This document shows positions 7,192-17,819 of a stretch of 43,127 nucleotides of DNA, in pieces; within the stretch, counting starts at the first letter, position 1, and each line of letters starts with the position of its first letter. The stretch covers positions 1 through 43,127 of the forward strand of contig SKIZ01000123.1 of NCBI GenBank assembly GCA_007116135.1. The letters run 5' to 3'. Both the position numbers and the translations under genes were made by a program. The notes under the pieces are model-generated. The model was not told the origin of the DNA. It did no database searches and saw nothing but the letters and a program-made list of their open reading frames with translations. Source of the DNA: Burkholderiaceae bacterium (GTDB lineage: Bacteria > Pseudomonadota > Gammaproteobacteria > Burkholderiales > Burkholderiaceae_B).

Positions 7192-10100
7192 ATGTCAACA
7201 TTTCCTCTGACTTTCCAACCGCGTGTCCAATCGGGATTCGAGCCGCAAGGGCTGTATTCGCCGACAAACGAACATGACGCCTGTGGCGTTGGGTTCGTGG
7301 CGCACATCAAGGGGCACGGCTCTCATTCGATTATTTCGCAAGGACTGAAAATCCTTGAAAACCTCGACCATCGGGGTGCGGTTGGTGCCGACAAGTTAAT
7401 GGGTGATGGCGCCGGGATCCTCATTCAGATCCCTGACCAGTTATACCGCGAGGAGATGGCAGCGCAGGGTGTCGTACTTCCCGAGCCAGGCGAGTACGGT
7501 GTGGCGATGGTGTTTTTGCCCAAGGAGATCGCCTCGCGCTTGGCCTGTGAGCAAGCGCTAGAGCGCGAGGTCCATGCCGAGGGCCAAGTCGTACTGGGGT
7601 GGCGCGATGTGCCGATCGATGACACCATGCCGATGTCGCCTGCTGTCAAGGCCTGTGAGCCGGTGATCCGGCAGCTGTTTATCGGCCGTGGCGCCAACGT
7701 CATGGTCCCCGACGCGCTTGAGCGCAAACTCTACGTGATCCGTAAAAAAGCCAGCCATGCGATTCATGCCATGAAGCTGGCGCATGGCACTGAGTACTTC
7801 GTGCCGTCGATCTCGGTGCGCACCGTTGTCTACAAGGGCCTCTTGCTGGCCAATCAGGTGGGCCAATACTATCGTGACTTAGCCGATCCGCGTGCTAGCT
7901 CGGCGCTAGCTCTGGTGCACCAACGATTCTCCACCAACACCTTCCCGGCCTGGCCGCTGGCGCACCCCTATCGCTTGATTGCCCATAATGGCGAAATCAA
8001 TACGGTTAAAGGCAACTACAACTGGTTGCGAGCACGCGAGGGAAACATGGAGTCGGCTGTGCTTGGCAGCGACCTAAGTAAGCTCTACCCAATCGTGTAT
8101 CCCGGTCAGTCAGATACGGCAACCTTTGACAACTGCCTTGAGCTGCTCGTGATGTCGGGCTATTCCATGGCGCATGCCATGATGATGATGATTCCCGAAG
8201 CCTGGGAGCAAAACGAGCAGATGGACCCGGCACGCCGTGCCTTCTACGAATATCACGCGGCCATGATGGAGCCATGGGATGGTCCGGCAGCTGTGGCGTT
8301 TACCGATGGCAAACAAATCGGTGCAACCCTGGATCGAAATGGTCTGCGTCCGGCCCGCTACCTCGTGACCGATGATGATCTGGTGATTATGGCCTCAGAG
8401 GCGGGTGTATTACCGATTGCCGAGAGTCGGATCGTCAAAAAGTGGCGCTTGCAGCCCGGCAAGATGTTCCTGATTGACCTCGAGCAGGGCCGCATTATTG
8501 ATGACGCCGAAATTAAGTCGCAGTTGGCCAATAGCCGGCCGTATCGACAGTGGATCGAGCGTTTGCGAGTCAAGCTGGAGTCGCTACCGAAGCCAGATGC
8601 CAACGCTTTGGCACGTGCCCAGTCAGCGGTTGACCGCCTCGATCGCCAGCAAGCGTTTGGCTGGAGTCAGGAGGACTTGAAGTTCATTCTTGAACCCATG
8701 ATTCAAAACGGCGAGGAAGCCACCGGCTCGATGGGCAATGACTCGCCGCTGGCGGTCTTGTCTGACAGGCCTAAGCCGTTCTACAACTACTTTAGGCAAA
8801 TGTTTGCCCAAGTGACCAACCCGCCAATTGATCCGATCCGCGAGCAATTGGTCATGTCTTTGGTGTCCTTTATTGGACCGAAACCGAATCTGCTTGACAT
8901 CAACAACGTCAATCCGCCACTGCGACTAGAGGTGGCGCAACCGGTGCTCGATGACGATGCGATGGCCCAAATTCGGGATGTCGAGGTTTATACCGGCGAG
9001 AAATTTCATAGCTTTGAGCTCGACATCACCTACCCTGCTAGCTGGGGAGCCGAAGGCATTGAGGCCCGCTTGGCCGCGTTGTGCGCCAAAGCCGCCGATG
9101 CTGTCGCTAGTGAGTTCAACGTCTTGATCATCTCAGACCGACTGCTTGACAAGGATCGCGTGGCGATCCCGGCTTTGCTGGCAACCTCAGCGATCCATCA
9201 GCATCTGATCCGTTGCGGCCTGCGCACCCAAACCGGGTTAGTCGTCGAGACCGGGTCTGCCCGAGAAGTTCATCACTTTGCGTTACTCGGGGGCTATGGT
9301 GCCGAGGCAATACACCCCTACCTGGCACTCGAAGCCATTCGTGCAAACGCCAGTGACCCAGACCTTGCCGTGAAGAATTTCATCAAAGCCGTCGGCAAGG
9401 GCCTAAATAAGGTGATGTCCAAGATGGGCATTTCGACCTTCATGTCTTACTGCGGCGCCCAAATTTTTGAGGCGGTGGGCCTGCATGATGACTTGGTCCG
9501 AAAGTATTTTCCAGGTACATCTAGCGCCATTGGCGGGGTCAACGTCTTTGAGGTGGCCGAAGAGGCGCTACGGACGCATCGTCGCGCCTTTGGTAACGAT
9601 CCGACGTTGGCTGGCGCGCTTGACGCCGGTGGTGAATACGCGTTTCGGGTTCGTGGTGAGCAACACATGTGGACGCCAGACTCGATTGCCAAGCTGCAGC
9701 ATTCAACCCGGGCCAATAATTACAGTACTTACAAAGAGTATGCGCAGTTGATTAACGACCAAAGCAAGCGTCACATGACTTTGCGTGGTTTGTTCGAGTT
9801 TCGCTTTGACCCGGCTCAGGCGATCCCTTTAGATGAGGTGGAGTCAGCCAAGGAAATCGTCAAGCGCTTTGCAACTGGGGCGATGTCGCTTGGGTCGATT
9901 TCGACAGAGGCCCACTCGGTGCTTGCGGTCGCAATGAATCGTATCGGTGGCAAATCGAACACCGGCGAAGGTGGCGAAGATGAAATACGCTACCGCAGTG
10001 AGCTGCAAACCGGCAAGAGCGACATCAAAGATGGCGATACCTTGGCCTCAGTGCTTGGGGCGCAAAGGATCGAGGCTGACGTTGCCCTGCAGGCAGGCGA

Positions 10101-11907
10101 TTCGCTGCGTTCAAGAATCAAGCAAGTGGCCTCGGGTCGCTTTGGCGTGAACCCGGAGTATCTGGCCAGTGCCGACCAGATTCAAATCAAGATGGCTCAG
10201 GGCGCCAAGCCCGGTGAGGGCGGGCAACTGCCAGGACACAAGGTCTCTGAGTACATCGCCAAGTTGCGTTGTTCGGTGCCAGGTGTGGGGCTCATTTCAC
10301 CGCCACCACACCACGACATCTATTCGATTGAGGATTTAGCGCAACTGATTCATGACCTGAAAAACGCCAACTCAAAGGCCTCGATATCGGTCAAGCTTGT
10401 CTCCGAAGTTGGTGTCGGTACCGTGGCTGCCGGCGTGGCCAAGGCCAAGGCGGACCACGTGGTGATTGCTGGACATGACGGTGGAACGGGTGCGTCCCCG
10501 ATTTCATCGATCAAGCATGCGGGAACCCCCTGGGAACTTGGGCTGGCTGAAACACAGCAAACGCTGGTGATTAATCGCTTGCGCAGCCGAATCCGAGTGC
10601 AGGCCGATGGCCAAATGAAAACCGGTCGTGACGTGGTGATCGGCGCGTTGCTTGGCGCCGATGAGTTTGGCTTTGCCACAGCGCCTCTGGTAGTTGAGGG
10701 CTGCATCATGATGCGCAAATGCCACCTCAATACCTGTCCGGTTGGCGTGGCCACGCAAGACCCCGTTTTGCGCAAGAAGTTTCAAGGCAAGCCCGAGCAT
10801 GTGGTCAATTACTTCTTCTTTGTGGCCGAGGAAGTGCGTGAAATCATGGCCCAGCTCGGTGTGCGGCACTTTGATGAGCTGATCGGTCGCACCGATTTGC
10901 TCGACACACGTACTGGGATTGACCACTGGAAGGCGCATGGATTGGACTTCACCAAGGTCTTTTACCAGCCACCGACTGATGAGCCGCGCTACCAGTGTGT
11001 CGAACAAGACCATGGTCTGGCCGCGGCCCTCGATTTGCAACTCATCGAGCGCAGTCGGCCGGCCATCGACAAGGGTGAGAAAGTCTCTTTCATCGTGCCG
11101 GTACAAAATCGTAATCGAACCGTCGGTGCCATGCTCAGCGGCGAAATTGCCCGTCGCTATGGCGAAGCAGGTCTGGCCGATGATGCGATCCACATCCAGT
11201 TCAACGGCAGCGCGGGACAGAGCTTTGGGGCATTTTTGGCGCATGGCGTGACGTTTGATTTGGTCGGCGAGGGCAACGACTACGTCGGCAAGGGCTTGGC
11301 CGGTGGGCGCATCATTGTGCGCAGCCCGAATGATTTCCGTGGCTTTGGCCCTGAACATATCATTGTGGGCAATACGGTGTTGTACGGGGCGACGGCTGGC
11401 GAGGCCTATCTCAGTGGTGTGGCCGGCGAGCGCTTTGCTGTGCGCAACTCGGGTGCTGCCGCCGTGATTGAAGGGCTTGGTGACCACGGTTGTGAATACA
11501 TGACCGGTGGCACGGTCGTGGTGTTGGGTGGTACCGGACGTAACTTTGCCGCAGGGATGTCAGGTGGGGTCGCTTACGTGTTTGACCCTGATAGAAGTTT
11601 CAAGGCGTTTTGTAACCTGGCGATGGTCGACCTTGATCCGGTGCTCAGTAACCAAGAGCAAAAGGAGACGGTGGGCATGCAAACCTGGCACAGCATGGTG
11701 CGTGGCGCAGAGCGTGAGACCGATGAGGTCATTTTAAAGCGGCTCGTTGAGAACCACTTCCGCTACACCGGTAGTTTCCGTGCCCGCGACATTCTAAGTA
11801 ACTGGAACGCATCGCGCTCACTGTTTGTGAAGGTGATGCCAAAAGAGTACCGTCGTGCGCTTGCCGAACTTTGGGATAAAGCCAATCCATCTGTCAAAGC
11901 AGCCTGA
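7192..11907 (+). CDS. gltB: Glutamate synthase (NADPH), large subunit
   Basis: The large GOGAT subunit makes two glutamates from glutamine and 2-oxoglutarate. The 1571-residue product has full family length. A 30-residue propeptide precedes Cys31 in [12 protein letters not shown], which becomes the N-terminal nucleophile of the glutaminase domain after processing. A central domain, an FMN-binding synthase domain ([26 protein letters not shown]) and the 3Fe-4S cysteines in [15 protein letters not shown] follow, then the GXGXG beta-helix domain. ATG 7192 is chosen because GGAG lies six bases upstream; an in-frame start at 7135 has no ribosome-binding site and precedes a nonconserved stretch. 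It is 13 bases upstream of gltD, forming gltBD. Confidence 0.97.
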   Translation: MSTFPLTFQPRVQSGFEPQGLYSPTNEHDACGVGFVAHIKGHGSHSIISQGLKILENLDHRGAVGADKLMGDGAGILIQIPDQLYREEMAAQGVVLPEPGEYGVAMVFLPKEIASRLACEQALEREVHAEGQVVLGWRDVPIDDTMPMSPAVKACEPVIRQLFIGRGANVMVPDALERKLYVIRKKASHAIHAMKLAHGTEYFVPSISVRTVVYKGLLLANQVGQYYRDLADPRASSALALVHQRFSTNTFPAWPLAHPYRLIAHNGEINTVKGNYNWLRAREGNMESAVLGSDLSKLYPIVYPGQSDTATFDNCLELLVMSGYSMAHAMMMMIPEAWEQNEQMDPARRAFYEYHAAMMEPWDGPAAVAFTDGKQIGATLDRNGLRPARYLVTDDDLVIMASEAGVLPIAESRIVKKWRLQPGKMFLIDLEQGRIIDDAEIKSQLANSRPYRQWIERLRVKLESLPKPDANALARAQSAVDRLDRQQAFGWSQEDLKFILEPMIQNGEEATGSMGNDSPLAVLSDRPKPFYNYFRQMFAQVTNPPIDPIREQLVMSLVSFIGPKPNLLDINNVNPPLRLEVAQPVLDDDAMAQIRDVEVYTGEKFHSFELDITYPASWGAEGIEARLAALCAKAADAVASEFNVLIISDRLLDKDRVAIPALLATSAIHQHLIRCGLRTQTGLVVETGSAREVHHFALLGGYGAEAIHPYLALEAIRANASDPDLAVKNFIKAVGKGLNKVMSKMGISTFMSYCGAQIFEAVGLHDDLVRKYFPGTSSAIGGVNVFEVAEEALRTHRRAFGNDPTLAGALDAGGEYAFRVRGEQHMWTPDSIAKLQHSTRANNYSTYKEYAQLINDQSKRHMTLRGLFEFRFDPAQAIPLDEVESAKEIVKRFATGAMSLGSISTEAHSVLAVAMNRIGGKSNTGEGGEDEIRYRSELQTGKSDIKDGDTLASVLGAQRIEADVALQAGDSLRSRIKQVASGRFGVNPEYLASADQIQIKMAQGAKPGEGGQLPGHKVSEYIAKLRCSVPGVGLISPPPHHDIYSIEDLAQLIHDLKNANSKASISVKLVSEVGVGTVAAGVAKAKADHVVIAGHDGGTGASPISSIKHAGTPWELGLAETQQTLVINRLRSRIRVQADGQMKTGRDVVIGALLGADEFGFATAPLVVEGCIMMRKCHLNTCPVGVATQDPVLRKKFQGKPEHVVNYFFFVAEEVREIMAQLGVRHFDELIGRTDLLDTRTGIDHWKAHGLDFTKVFYQPPTDEPRYQCVEQDHGLAAALDLQLIERSRPAIDKGEKVSFIVPVQNRNRTVGAMLSGEIARRYGEAGLADDAIHIQFNGSAGQSFGAFLAHGVTFDLVGEGNDYVGKGLAGGRIIVRSPNDFRGFGPEHIIVGNTVLYGATAGEAYLSGVAGERFAVRNSGAAAVIEGLGDHGCEYMTGGTVVVLGGTGRNFAAGMSGGVAYVFDPDRSFKAFCNLAMVDLDPVLSNQEQKETVGMQTWHSMVRGAERETDEVILKRLVENHFRYTGSFRARDILSNWNASRSLFVKVMPKEYRRALAELWDKANPSVKAA

Positions 11908-11920
11908 TTAGGGGAAAGAA

Positions 11921-13387
11921 ATGGGAAAAGTGACAGGGTTTATTGAACTAAAGCGCCTGCAAGAGGCCAGCGAGCCACCTGAGGTGCGTATCAAGCATTG
12001 GAGCGAATTTGTTGATCGCCTAAGCGATGAAGACGCTTCAAAGCAAGGCGCGCGCTGCATGGATTGCGGGATTCCTTTTTGCAACACCGGTTGCCCGGTC
12101 AACAACATCATTCCCGATTGGAATGATTTGGTTTATCGGAATCAGTGGCGCCAAGCGCTCGACGTGTTGCATTCGACCAATAATTTCCCAGAGTTCACAG
12201 GTCGGATCTGTCCGGCTCCATGTGAGGCGGCCTGTACGCTAAACATTAACAATGACCCCGTTGGCATCAAGTCGATTGAACACGCCATTATTGACAAGGG
12301 CTGGGAAGAGGGTTGGGTGGTGCCGCAGCCGCCTGCTCAGCGCACGGGCAAGACCGTGGCGGTTGTTGGGGCTGGACCTGCGGGATTGGCGGCGGCTCAG
12401 CAGCTCGCGCGCGCCGGACACGATGTCACCGTTTATGAAAAGCAGGACCGCATCGGCGGTTTGCTGCGCTACGGTATTCCGGACTTTAAGATGGAAAAAC
12501 ATCTGATTGACCAGCGTGTGGTTCAGATGCAGGCCGAGGGGGTGAAGTTTTGCCCGTCGACCTACGTTGGTTCGCCAGATGATGAGTCCGCCAAAGGATT
12601 GAACGTCAAGAGCCCCAAGCAGCTTGATGAGGAGTTTGACGCCATTGTGTTGTCCGGTGGCTGCGAGGTTCCTCGTGATCTGCCCGTGCCCGGGCGCGAG
12701 CTTGAGGGTGTGATGTTTGCGATGGATTTCTTGCGCCCGCAAAATAAGGTGGTCGCAGGCGACAAGGTTACCGGGCAGGTGTTGGCCAAAGGCAAGCACG
12801 TGGTTGTGATTGGTGGCGGTGACACGGGCTCGGACTGTGTTGGTACCAGCAATCGTCACGGGGCGAAGTCAGTCACACAGATCGAATTGATGCCCAAACC
12901 GCCTGAGCAAGAGAACAAGAGCCTGACCTGGCCTTATTGGCCGGCCAAGCTTCGGACCTCGTCTTCGCACGAGGAAGGTGCCGAGCGTGACTGGGCCATT
13001 ACGACCAAGTCGATTGAAGGTAAAGATGGCAAAGTCACCAAGCTCGTGGGCGCCAAGGTCGAGTGGATACGTGATGAGGCAACCGGTCAATTCAAAATGA
13101 AAGAAGTCGCCGGCTCTGAGTTTGAGATCAAGGCGGATTTGATTTTGTTGGCCATGGGGTTTGTCTCACCAGTAGAGCAGATGCTCAAATCGTTTGAACT
13201 TGAACTCGATGCGCGCGGCAACGCCAAGGCCAACACCGATGACTATCGCACAAGCGCCGATAAGGTTTTTGCCGCCGGTGATATCCGTCGCGGACAATCG
13301 CTGGTGGTCTGGGCGATTCGGGAAGGTCGCCAGTGCGCCCGGGCAGTCGATGAGTTCCTCATGGGTGTCAGTGAGCTGCCACGCTAG
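11921..13387 (+). CDS. gltD: Glutamate synthase, small subunit
   Basis: GltD takes electrons from NADPH through FAD and passes them to GltB through iron-sulfur clusters. The 488-residue product shows the N-terminal cluster cysteines ([14 protein letters not shown] and CPAPCEAAC), the FAD-binding [14 protein letters not shown], the NADPH-binding [11 protein letters not shown], and the C-terminal FAD motif [26 protein letters not shown] ribosome-binding site precedes the ATG. Length and motifs are normal. It is cotranscribed with gltB. Confidence 0.97.
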   Translation: MGKVTGFIELKRLQEASEPPEVRIKHWSEFVDRLSDEDASKQGARCMDCGIPFCNTGCPVNNIIPDWNDLVYRNQWRQALDVLHSTNNFPEFTGRICPAPCEAACTLNINNDPVGIKSIEHAIIDKGWEEGWVVPQPPAQRTGKTVAVVGAGPAGLAAAQQLARAGHDVTVYEKQDRIGGLLRYGIPDFKMEKHLIDQRVVQMQAEGVKFCPSTYVGSPDDESAKGLNVKSPKQLDEEFDAIVLSGGCEVPRDLPVPGRELEGVMFAMDFLRPQNKVVAGDKVTGQVLAKGKHVVVIGGGDTGSDCVGTSNRHGAKSVTQIELMPKPPEQENKSLTWPYWPAKLRTSSSHEEGAERDWAITTKSIEGKDGKVTKLVGAKVEWIRDEATGQFKMKEVAGSEFEIKADLILLAMGFVSPVEQMLKSFELELDARGNAKANTDDYRTSADKVFAAGDIRRGQSLVVWAIREGRQCARAVDEFLMGVSELPR

Positions 13388-13432
13388 CGACTTCTTGATG
13401 CGGGTATGTCTGCGTCCCAGTGAGCTCGGGGC

Positions 13433-13438
13433 TACAAT
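13433..13438 (+). promoter_or_regulatory. Candidate -10 element just before mlaF (possible leaderless start)
   Basis: TACAAT ends seven bases before the mlaF ATG at 13445, so a transcript would start at or beside the start codon. No Shine-Dalgarno lies close to that ATG and no good -35 hexamer is visible, which keeps confidence low. Confidence 0.35.
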
Positions 13439-13444
13439 CCGCTA

Positions 13445-14287
13445 ATGAATGCAAACGAAGGCTCCGTTATCGAAACCGACCGCCCGATTCTTGAGTTTGA
13501 CCGTGTGAGTCTGGGATATGGCGATTTCGTGGTTCTGCGCGATCTCACCATGAATGTTCAGGCCGGTGAGGTCGTCGCACTCATGGGTGGCTCCGGGTCA
13601 GGTAAGACAACGCTCATGCGCGCGGCCACCGGGCAGTTGTTGGCGATCTCCGGTGAGGTGACGGCGTTTGGTCAGCCGCTCTCGCAGGTCGATCGTCAGG
13701 CATTGCAGGATTTGCGTCAACGTATGGGCGTGTTGTTTCAACATGGCGCGTTGTTTACCGATCTCGATGTGTTTGAGAACGTTGCCTTCCCATTGCGCGA
13801 ACATACCAAGCTCTCAGAAGCTGAAATTACCGAAAAAGTGTTGGATAACCTCGAAGCCGTTGGCCTTAGGGCTGCTGCGCATTTGCGCCTGTCTGAGATA
13901 TCTGGTGGCATGAGCCGACGAGTCGCTTTGGCCCGAGCAATTGTGCGTGAGCCGGAGTTGGTTTTTTACGATGAGCCTTTTGCCGGTTTGGACCCCATCT
14001 CGATGGGCGTGGCTGCCCGGCTGATTCGTAAGCTTTCAGACCGGCTTGGTTGCGCGAGCGTGGTGATCACGCATGATGTGCCTGAGTCATTCGAAATCGC
14101 CGACAAGGTGTACCTTGTCGGTCAAGGCGAGTTAAAAGCCAGCGGCACCCCGGCAAACCTGCGTCAGTCGACCGACCCTTATGTGCGGCAGTTCCTAGAG
14201 GGTGCGCCAGATGGTCCCGTTGCGTTTGACTATCCGGTCACCCCGGCGTTTGAGCAGTGGCGTCGTCAGAAGGGGTCTGGTCGATGA
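13445..14287 (+). CDS. mlaF: Phospholipid transport ABC ATPase MlaF
   Basis: MlaF is the cytoplasmic ATPase of the Mla system, which moves phospholipids between the outer and inner membranes. The 280-residue product has Walker A (GGSGSGKTT), the signature ISGGMSRRVALARA and Walker B (ELVFYDEPFAGLDP), with a switch His in VVITHD. Its LFQHGALFTDLDVFENVAFP stretch is typical of the Ttg2A/MlaF family. The stop overlaps the mlaE start as ATGA. The first gene of mlaFEDAC here, it may have its own promoter at 13433. Confidence 0.95.
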   Translation: MNANEGSVIETDRPILEFDRVSLGYGDFVVLRDLTMNVQAGEVVALMGGSGSGKTTLMRAATGQLLAISGEVTAFGQPLSQVDRQALQDLRQRMGVLFQHGALFTDLDVFENVAFPLREHTKLSEAEITEKVLDNLEAVGLRAAAHLRLSEISGGMSRRVALARAIVREPELVFYDEPFAGLDPISMGVAARLIRKLSDRLGCASVVITHDVPESFEIADKVYLVGQGELKASGTPANLRQSTDPYVRQFLEGAPDGPVAFDYPVTPAFEQWRRQKGSGR

Positions 14288-15069
14288 GCCCGGTCAAAAG
14301 CCTTGCCGCGCTGGGTTCGTTTACCCGCCGACATCTGGTTGTACTGGGACAGATCACGCGATTTTTTTGGCAACTGGTGCTTCGCTTTGGGGTGCTTTTC
14401 CAGCGTCCACGACTTGTGACTCAGCAAGTCCATTTCATCGGAAACTATTCGCTTGTCATTATCGCGATCTCGGGGCTGTTTGTGGGCTTTGTCTTGGCCT
14501 TGCAGGGCTACTACACGCTAAATCGATACGGCGCTGAAGAATCTCTGGGTTTGTTGCTCGCGCTCTCGTTGGTGCGTGAGCTTGGTCCCGTGGTTACAGC
14601 CTTGCTATTTGCCGGGCGGGCCGGGACATCGCTGACAGCGGAAATCGGCTTAATGAAAGCCGGTGAGCAGATAGCTGCCATGGAGGTCATGGCGGTTGAC
14701 CCGATGCGTCGAGTCATCGCCCCGCGCCTGCTCGGTGGCATTATCGCGATGCCGATGTTGGCTGCCGTATTCTCAATGATGGGAGTGATTGGTGGCTGGG
14801 TTGTTGGCGTGGCCTTGATCGGCATCGATGCCGGAGCCTACTGGTCGCAAATGCAAGCGGGCGTCGATGTGTTTGATGACGTATTGAACGGTGTGATTAA
14901 GAGCGTGGTCTTTGGTGTGGCGGTGACGTTGATTGCGCTTTTTGAGGGCTGGCGTTGTCGACCAACGCCAGAGGGGGTCTCACGGGCAACCACACGCACG
15001 GTGGTGGCCGGCTCGTTAACCGTGCTGGGTCTGGACTTTATTATGACAGCCTTGATGTTTAGCAACTGA
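14284..15069 (+). CDS. mlaE: Phospholipid transport permease MlaE
   Basis: MlaE is the inner-membrane permease of the MlaFEDB complex. The 261-residue product begins at ATG 14284, overlapping the mlaF stop by four bases; an upstream in-frame start at 14257 is inside mlaF and unnecessary. It has an N-terminal interface helix, about five transmembrane segments, and the conserved stretch LVRELGPVVTALLFAGRAGTS followed by EIGLMKAGEQIAAMEVM, a hallmark of MlaE permeases. The next gene, mlaD, starts 18 bases downstream. Confidence 0.95.
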   Translation: MSPVKSLAALGSFTRRHLVVLGQITRFFWQLVLRFGVLFQRPRLVTQQVHFIGNYSLVIIAISGLFVGFVLALQGYYTLNRYGAEESLGLLLALSLVRELGPVVTALLFAGRAGTSLTAEIGLMKAGEQIAAMEVMAVDPMRRVIAPRLLGGIIAMPMLAAVFSMMGVIGGWVVGVALIGIDAGAYWSQMQAGVDVFDDVLNGVIKSVVFGVAVTLIALFEGWRCRPTPEGVSRATTRTVVAGSLTVLGLDFIMTALMFSN

Positions 15070-15087
15070 ATTAGGGAGTGTGTCCTG

Positions 15088-15558
15088 ATGGACAATCACA
15101 GAACCGACATATGGGTAGGGGTTTTTGTTTTGCTAGGTCTGGTGGCTTTGCTGTTTCTGGCAATGCGAGTGGGCAACCTAAGCACCTTTTCCCTGGCCCA
15201 GACCTATAGCGTGCAGGCCCAGTTTGACAATATCGGCGGCCTGAAAGTACGCGCCCCTGTGAAGTCTGCTGGGGTTGTGGTGGGACGCGTCAAGGACATC
15301 CGTTTTGACGATCACACCTATCGGGCAATCGTGACCATGGATTTGCAGCAATCCTACGAGTTCCCCGCTGACAGTTCGGTCAGCATCCTGACCTCGGGTT
15401 TGTTGGGTGAGCAATATATCGGGCTCGATCCGGGCGCAGACGATCGAATGCTTGCCGCGGGCGACTCGATTACACTGACACAAAGTGCGATTGTGCTTGA
15501 GCGGCTGATTAGTCAGTTTTTATATGGAACGGCTGAAAGGGGAGGCGCTGCAGACTAG
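15088..15558 (+). CDS. mlaD: MCE-domain lipid-binding protein MlaD
   Basis: MlaD is a membrane-anchored MCE protein that forms a hexameric ring and hands lipid between MlaC and MlaE. The 156-residue product has one N-terminal transmembrane helix (about residues 9-27) followed by an MCE domain with LKVRAPVKSAGVVVGRV and LTSGLLGEQYIGLDPG. It is somewhat shorter than E. coli MlaD (183), which mainly affects the C-terminal tail. It sits in order between mlaE and mlaA. Confidence 0.93.
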   Translation: MDNHRTDIWVGVFVLLGLVALLFLAMRVGNLSTFSLAQTYSVQAQFDNIGGLKVRAPVKSAGVVVGRVKDIRFDDHTYRAIVTMDLQQSYEFPADSSVSILTSGLLGEQYIGLDPGADDRMLAAGDSITLTQSAIVLERLISQFLYGTAERGGAAD

Positions 15559-15581
15559 CTAGCTGCAGTGCGAGCGTCATT

Positions 15582-16358
15582 ATGTTTGTTAGAGCATATA
15601 AATGGTTCGCAGTAGGTGCCTCGGCGTTACTTATTGGTTGCGCCGGGGGAGACCGTTTGCCAAACCCGGCTGACCCATGGGAGACCATGAACCGGGGCAC
15701 ATATGCTTTTAATGATACGGTAGACCGCGCTGTGTTTAGGCCTGTTGCCGAGTTGTACGCCTTTGTCACACCGCGACCTGTACGAACTTGTATTCGCAAT
15801 ATGTTTTTAAATATTAGCGAACCGTGGTCGATGATCAACAGTCACTTGCAGCAAAGGCATATCGACGGCATCAACACCATGGGTCGGTTTTTCTTTAACA
15901 CCACCGTCGGGCTTGGCGGGTGTATCGATGTCGCAAGCATGAACGGCCAGCCCCGCATTCAAAACGATTTCGGTGTGACCCTCGGTGTGTGGGGAATTGG
16001 ACAGGGGCCCTATTTGGTGTTGCCGTTTTTGGGGGCGAGTTCGGTGCGTGATGGGGTGGGCACCGGTGTTGATTTCGTTGGTAACCAGCTAGACACGATT
16101 GGTCAAATTCCCAACGTGCGACTGCGCAACTCGGTCTGGGGCTTGGAAGTCGTGGTTAGAAGAGAGGCGCTACTGACTGTCTCTGAAACCGTTGATCGCA
16201 CGGCCTTGGATCCTTACAGCTTTGTGCGTGACGCTTACTTGCAGCAGCGCGCGGCAATGGTCGCGGGTGCTGACGACGCTCAAAGCTTGCCTGACTATGA
16301 CGATTATGAAGATGTTGAGGCCGATGACAAAGCCCTTGGCATCGAACAGGAGCGATGA
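15582..16358 (+). CDS. mlaA: Outer-membrane lipoprotein MlaA (VacJ)
   Basis: MlaA extracts phospholipids from the outer leaflet of the outer membrane and passes them to MlaC. The 258-residue product has a lipoprotein signal with lipobox LIGC, Cys20 being the lipidated residue, followed by the VacJ signature DPWETMNRGTYAFNDTVDR. The acidic C-terminal tail is not conserved. Its stop overlaps the mlaC start (ATGATGA), implying translational coupling. In E. coli mlaA is unlinked to the mla operon; here, as in many betaproteobacteria, it is part of the cluster. Confidence 0.95.
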   Translation: MFVRAYKWFAVGASALLIGCAGGDRLPNPADPWETMNRGTYAFNDTVDRAVFRPVAELYAFVTPRPVRTCIRNMFLNISEPWSMINSHLQQRHIDGINTMGRFFFNTTVGLGGCIDVASMNGQPRIQNDFGVTLGVWGIGQGPYLVLPFLGASSVRDGVGTGVDFVGNQLDTIGQIPNVRLRNSVWGLEVVVRREALLTVSETVDRTALDPYSFVRDAYLQQRAAMVAGADDAQSLPDYDDYEDVEADDKALGIEQER

Positions 16359-17020
16359 TGAAGTTTTTGATTGACAGCGATGGCCAACAGGTCGCGCGCG
16401 CACGGTGGTTTGCCCAACTGGTGTTGGCGATGTTGGCGCTCGTGATGACAAGCTTGGCCTTTGCCAAGCCCAATGCAAATGACGATCCGCCTGTGTTTGT
16501 GCAGGCGGTGGCCGACGAGATTTTGGTGGTGCTTAAGGCTGACCCAGCAGTCAAGCAACGCGACATGGTGCGGATCAACGAGATTGTTGAGCAATACTTG
16601 ATGCCGCATGTGGATTTTGAGCGCACGACCCGCCTTGCAGTTGGCCGCCCGTGGCGCGATGCCACGCAACAACAGCGCGATGACCTTGTGCAGGCCTTCA
16701 AAGGGACGCTGATTCGGACATATAGTGGCGCGCTAGACAGTATTGACAGCGGGACCTCGATGCAGGTTTTGCCTTTTCGGGAGGCGCCTGAGGCCGATGA
16801 CGTCGTGGTGCGCTCCAACGTGGTGCAGGCGACCAATATGCAACCTATCCGCGTGGATTACCGCCTGCGCCTTGGTGACCAAGGCTGGCGTATCTACGAT
16901 ATCAACGTTGAGAACATTTGGTTGATACAAAATTATCGAAACCAGTTTTCGCAGGAGATTAACCGCTCCGGTATCGATGGTTTGATTGCAGCGCTTAATG
17001 AGCGAAACACACAAAACTAA
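16355..17020 (+). CDS. mlaC: Periplasmic phospholipid shuttle MlaC (Ttg2D family)
   Basis: MlaC carries phospholipid across the periplasm between MlaA and MlaD. The 221-residue product has an N-terminal signal segment (hydrophobic about residues 19-36, cleavage probably after AFA near 37) and a Ttg2D/MlaC domain with VEQYLMPHVDFERTTRLAVG and the closing GWRIYDINVENIWLIQNYR stretch. Two start codons, ATG 16355 and 16358, are adjacent. mlaB, the STAS subunit that often follows, is absent: the next gene begins one base after the stop. Confidence 0.93.
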   Translation: MMKFLIDSDGQQVARARWFAQLVLAMLALVMTSLAFAKPNANDDPPVFVQAVADEILVVLKADPAVKQRDMVRINEIVEQYLMPHVDFERTTRLAVGRPWRDATQQQRDDLVQAFKGTLIRTYSGALDSIDSGTSMQVLPFREAPEADDVVVRSNVVQATNMQPIRVDYRLRLGDQGWRIYDINVENIWLIQNYRNQFSQEINRSGIDGLIAALNERNTQN

Positions 17021-17021
17021 A

Positions 17022-17819
17022 ATGTCCTCTGTAGCAATCGAATTCGACCACATCCATAAAACGTATCAACCGGCGGTCAAGCACTGGTGGCAGCATTTTG
17101 CTAAACGCAAGCCTAGCGAGGGCTTCAAAGCGCTTGATGATATCAATCTAAAAATTGAGCACGGGGAGTTTTTTGGACTGCTTGGCCCCAACGGTGCGGG
17201 CAAGACCTCGTTGATTTCAATCTTGGCCGGCTTGTCGTACGCCACCAGCGGGCATGCCCGGGTCTGTGGCAAAGACGTCGTGGCGGACTTCAAGCAAGCG
17301 CGTCGATCCTTGGGCGTGGTGCCGCAAGAGCTCGTGTATGACCCCTTTTTTACAGTCATGGAGAGTCTGCGCATTCAGTCAGGCTACTTTGGTCTGCATC
17401 GCAATGACGATTGGATTGAAGAGGTTTTGCATCACCTCGGTTTAACAGACAAGACCCACACCAATATGAGAGCTTTGTCCGGTGGCATGAAGCGACGCGT
17501 ACTTGTGGCTCAGGCATTGGTTCATCGGCCGCCCGTGGTGGTTCTTGACGAGCCCACGGCCGGTGTCGATGTGGATCTTCGGCGCAGCCTCTGGGAGTTC
17601 ATCGCGCGCTTGAACCGTGAAGGGCATACGATTTTGCTTACCACCCATTATCTTGAAGAGGCTGAAGCCTTGTGTGGCCGAATTGCCATGTTGCGCCAGG
17701 GCAGTATCGTTGCGTTAGATACCACTGATGCTTTGCTTGCACGAGTCGGTGGCGCCGGCTTAGAAGAAGCTTTTGTACAAATCATGCATCAAGCCGACCA
17801 GGATGCGATCGCAGCATGA
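17022..17819 (+). CDS. ABC-2 type transporter ATPase (YadG-like)
   Basis: This 265-residue ATPase pairs with the permease that overlaps it. It has Walker A (GPNGAGKTS), the signature LSGGMKRRVLVAQAL, Walker B (VVVLDEPTAGVD) and TTHYLEEAEALC, matching the YadG/CcmA type of ABC-2 exporters. ATG 17022 follows the mlaC stop by one base; ATG 16998 would overlap mlaC and add eight residues. Neither has a clear ribosome-binding site, so coupling to mlaC is likely. The pair is commonly found between mla genes and murA in Burkholderiales. The substrate is unknown; envelope lipid or polysaccharide is a guess from context. Confidence 0.9.
   Translation: MSSVAIEFDHIHKTYQPAVKHWWQHFAKRKPSEGFKALDDINLKIEHGEFFGLLGPNGAGKTSLISILAGLSYATSGHARVCGKDVVADFKQARRSLGVVPQELVYDPFFTVMESLRIQSGYFGLHRNDDWIEEVLHHLGLTDKTHTNMRALSGGMKRRVLVAQALVHRPPVVVLDEPTAGVDVDLRRSLWEFIARLNREGHTILLTTHYLEEAEALCGRIAMLRQGSIVALDTTDALLARVGGAGLEEAFVQIMHQADQDAIAA

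Noticed and set aside
10504-11487. A 327-codon open frame on the minus strand
   Set aside because: It is entirely antisense to the synthase and beta-helix domains of gltB, has no recognisable domain and no ribosome-binding site; long antisense frames are expected opposite GC-biased coding sequence.
12239-12859. A 206-codon minus-strand frame
   Set aside because: It lies inside gltD and mirrors its FAD/NADPH-binding codons; no domain is recognisable.
15548-15568. CTGCAG repeats around the mlaD stop codon
   Set aside because: The CTGCAG-N9-CTGCAG arrangement is short and overlaps coding sequence; I see no functional reading beyond chance.
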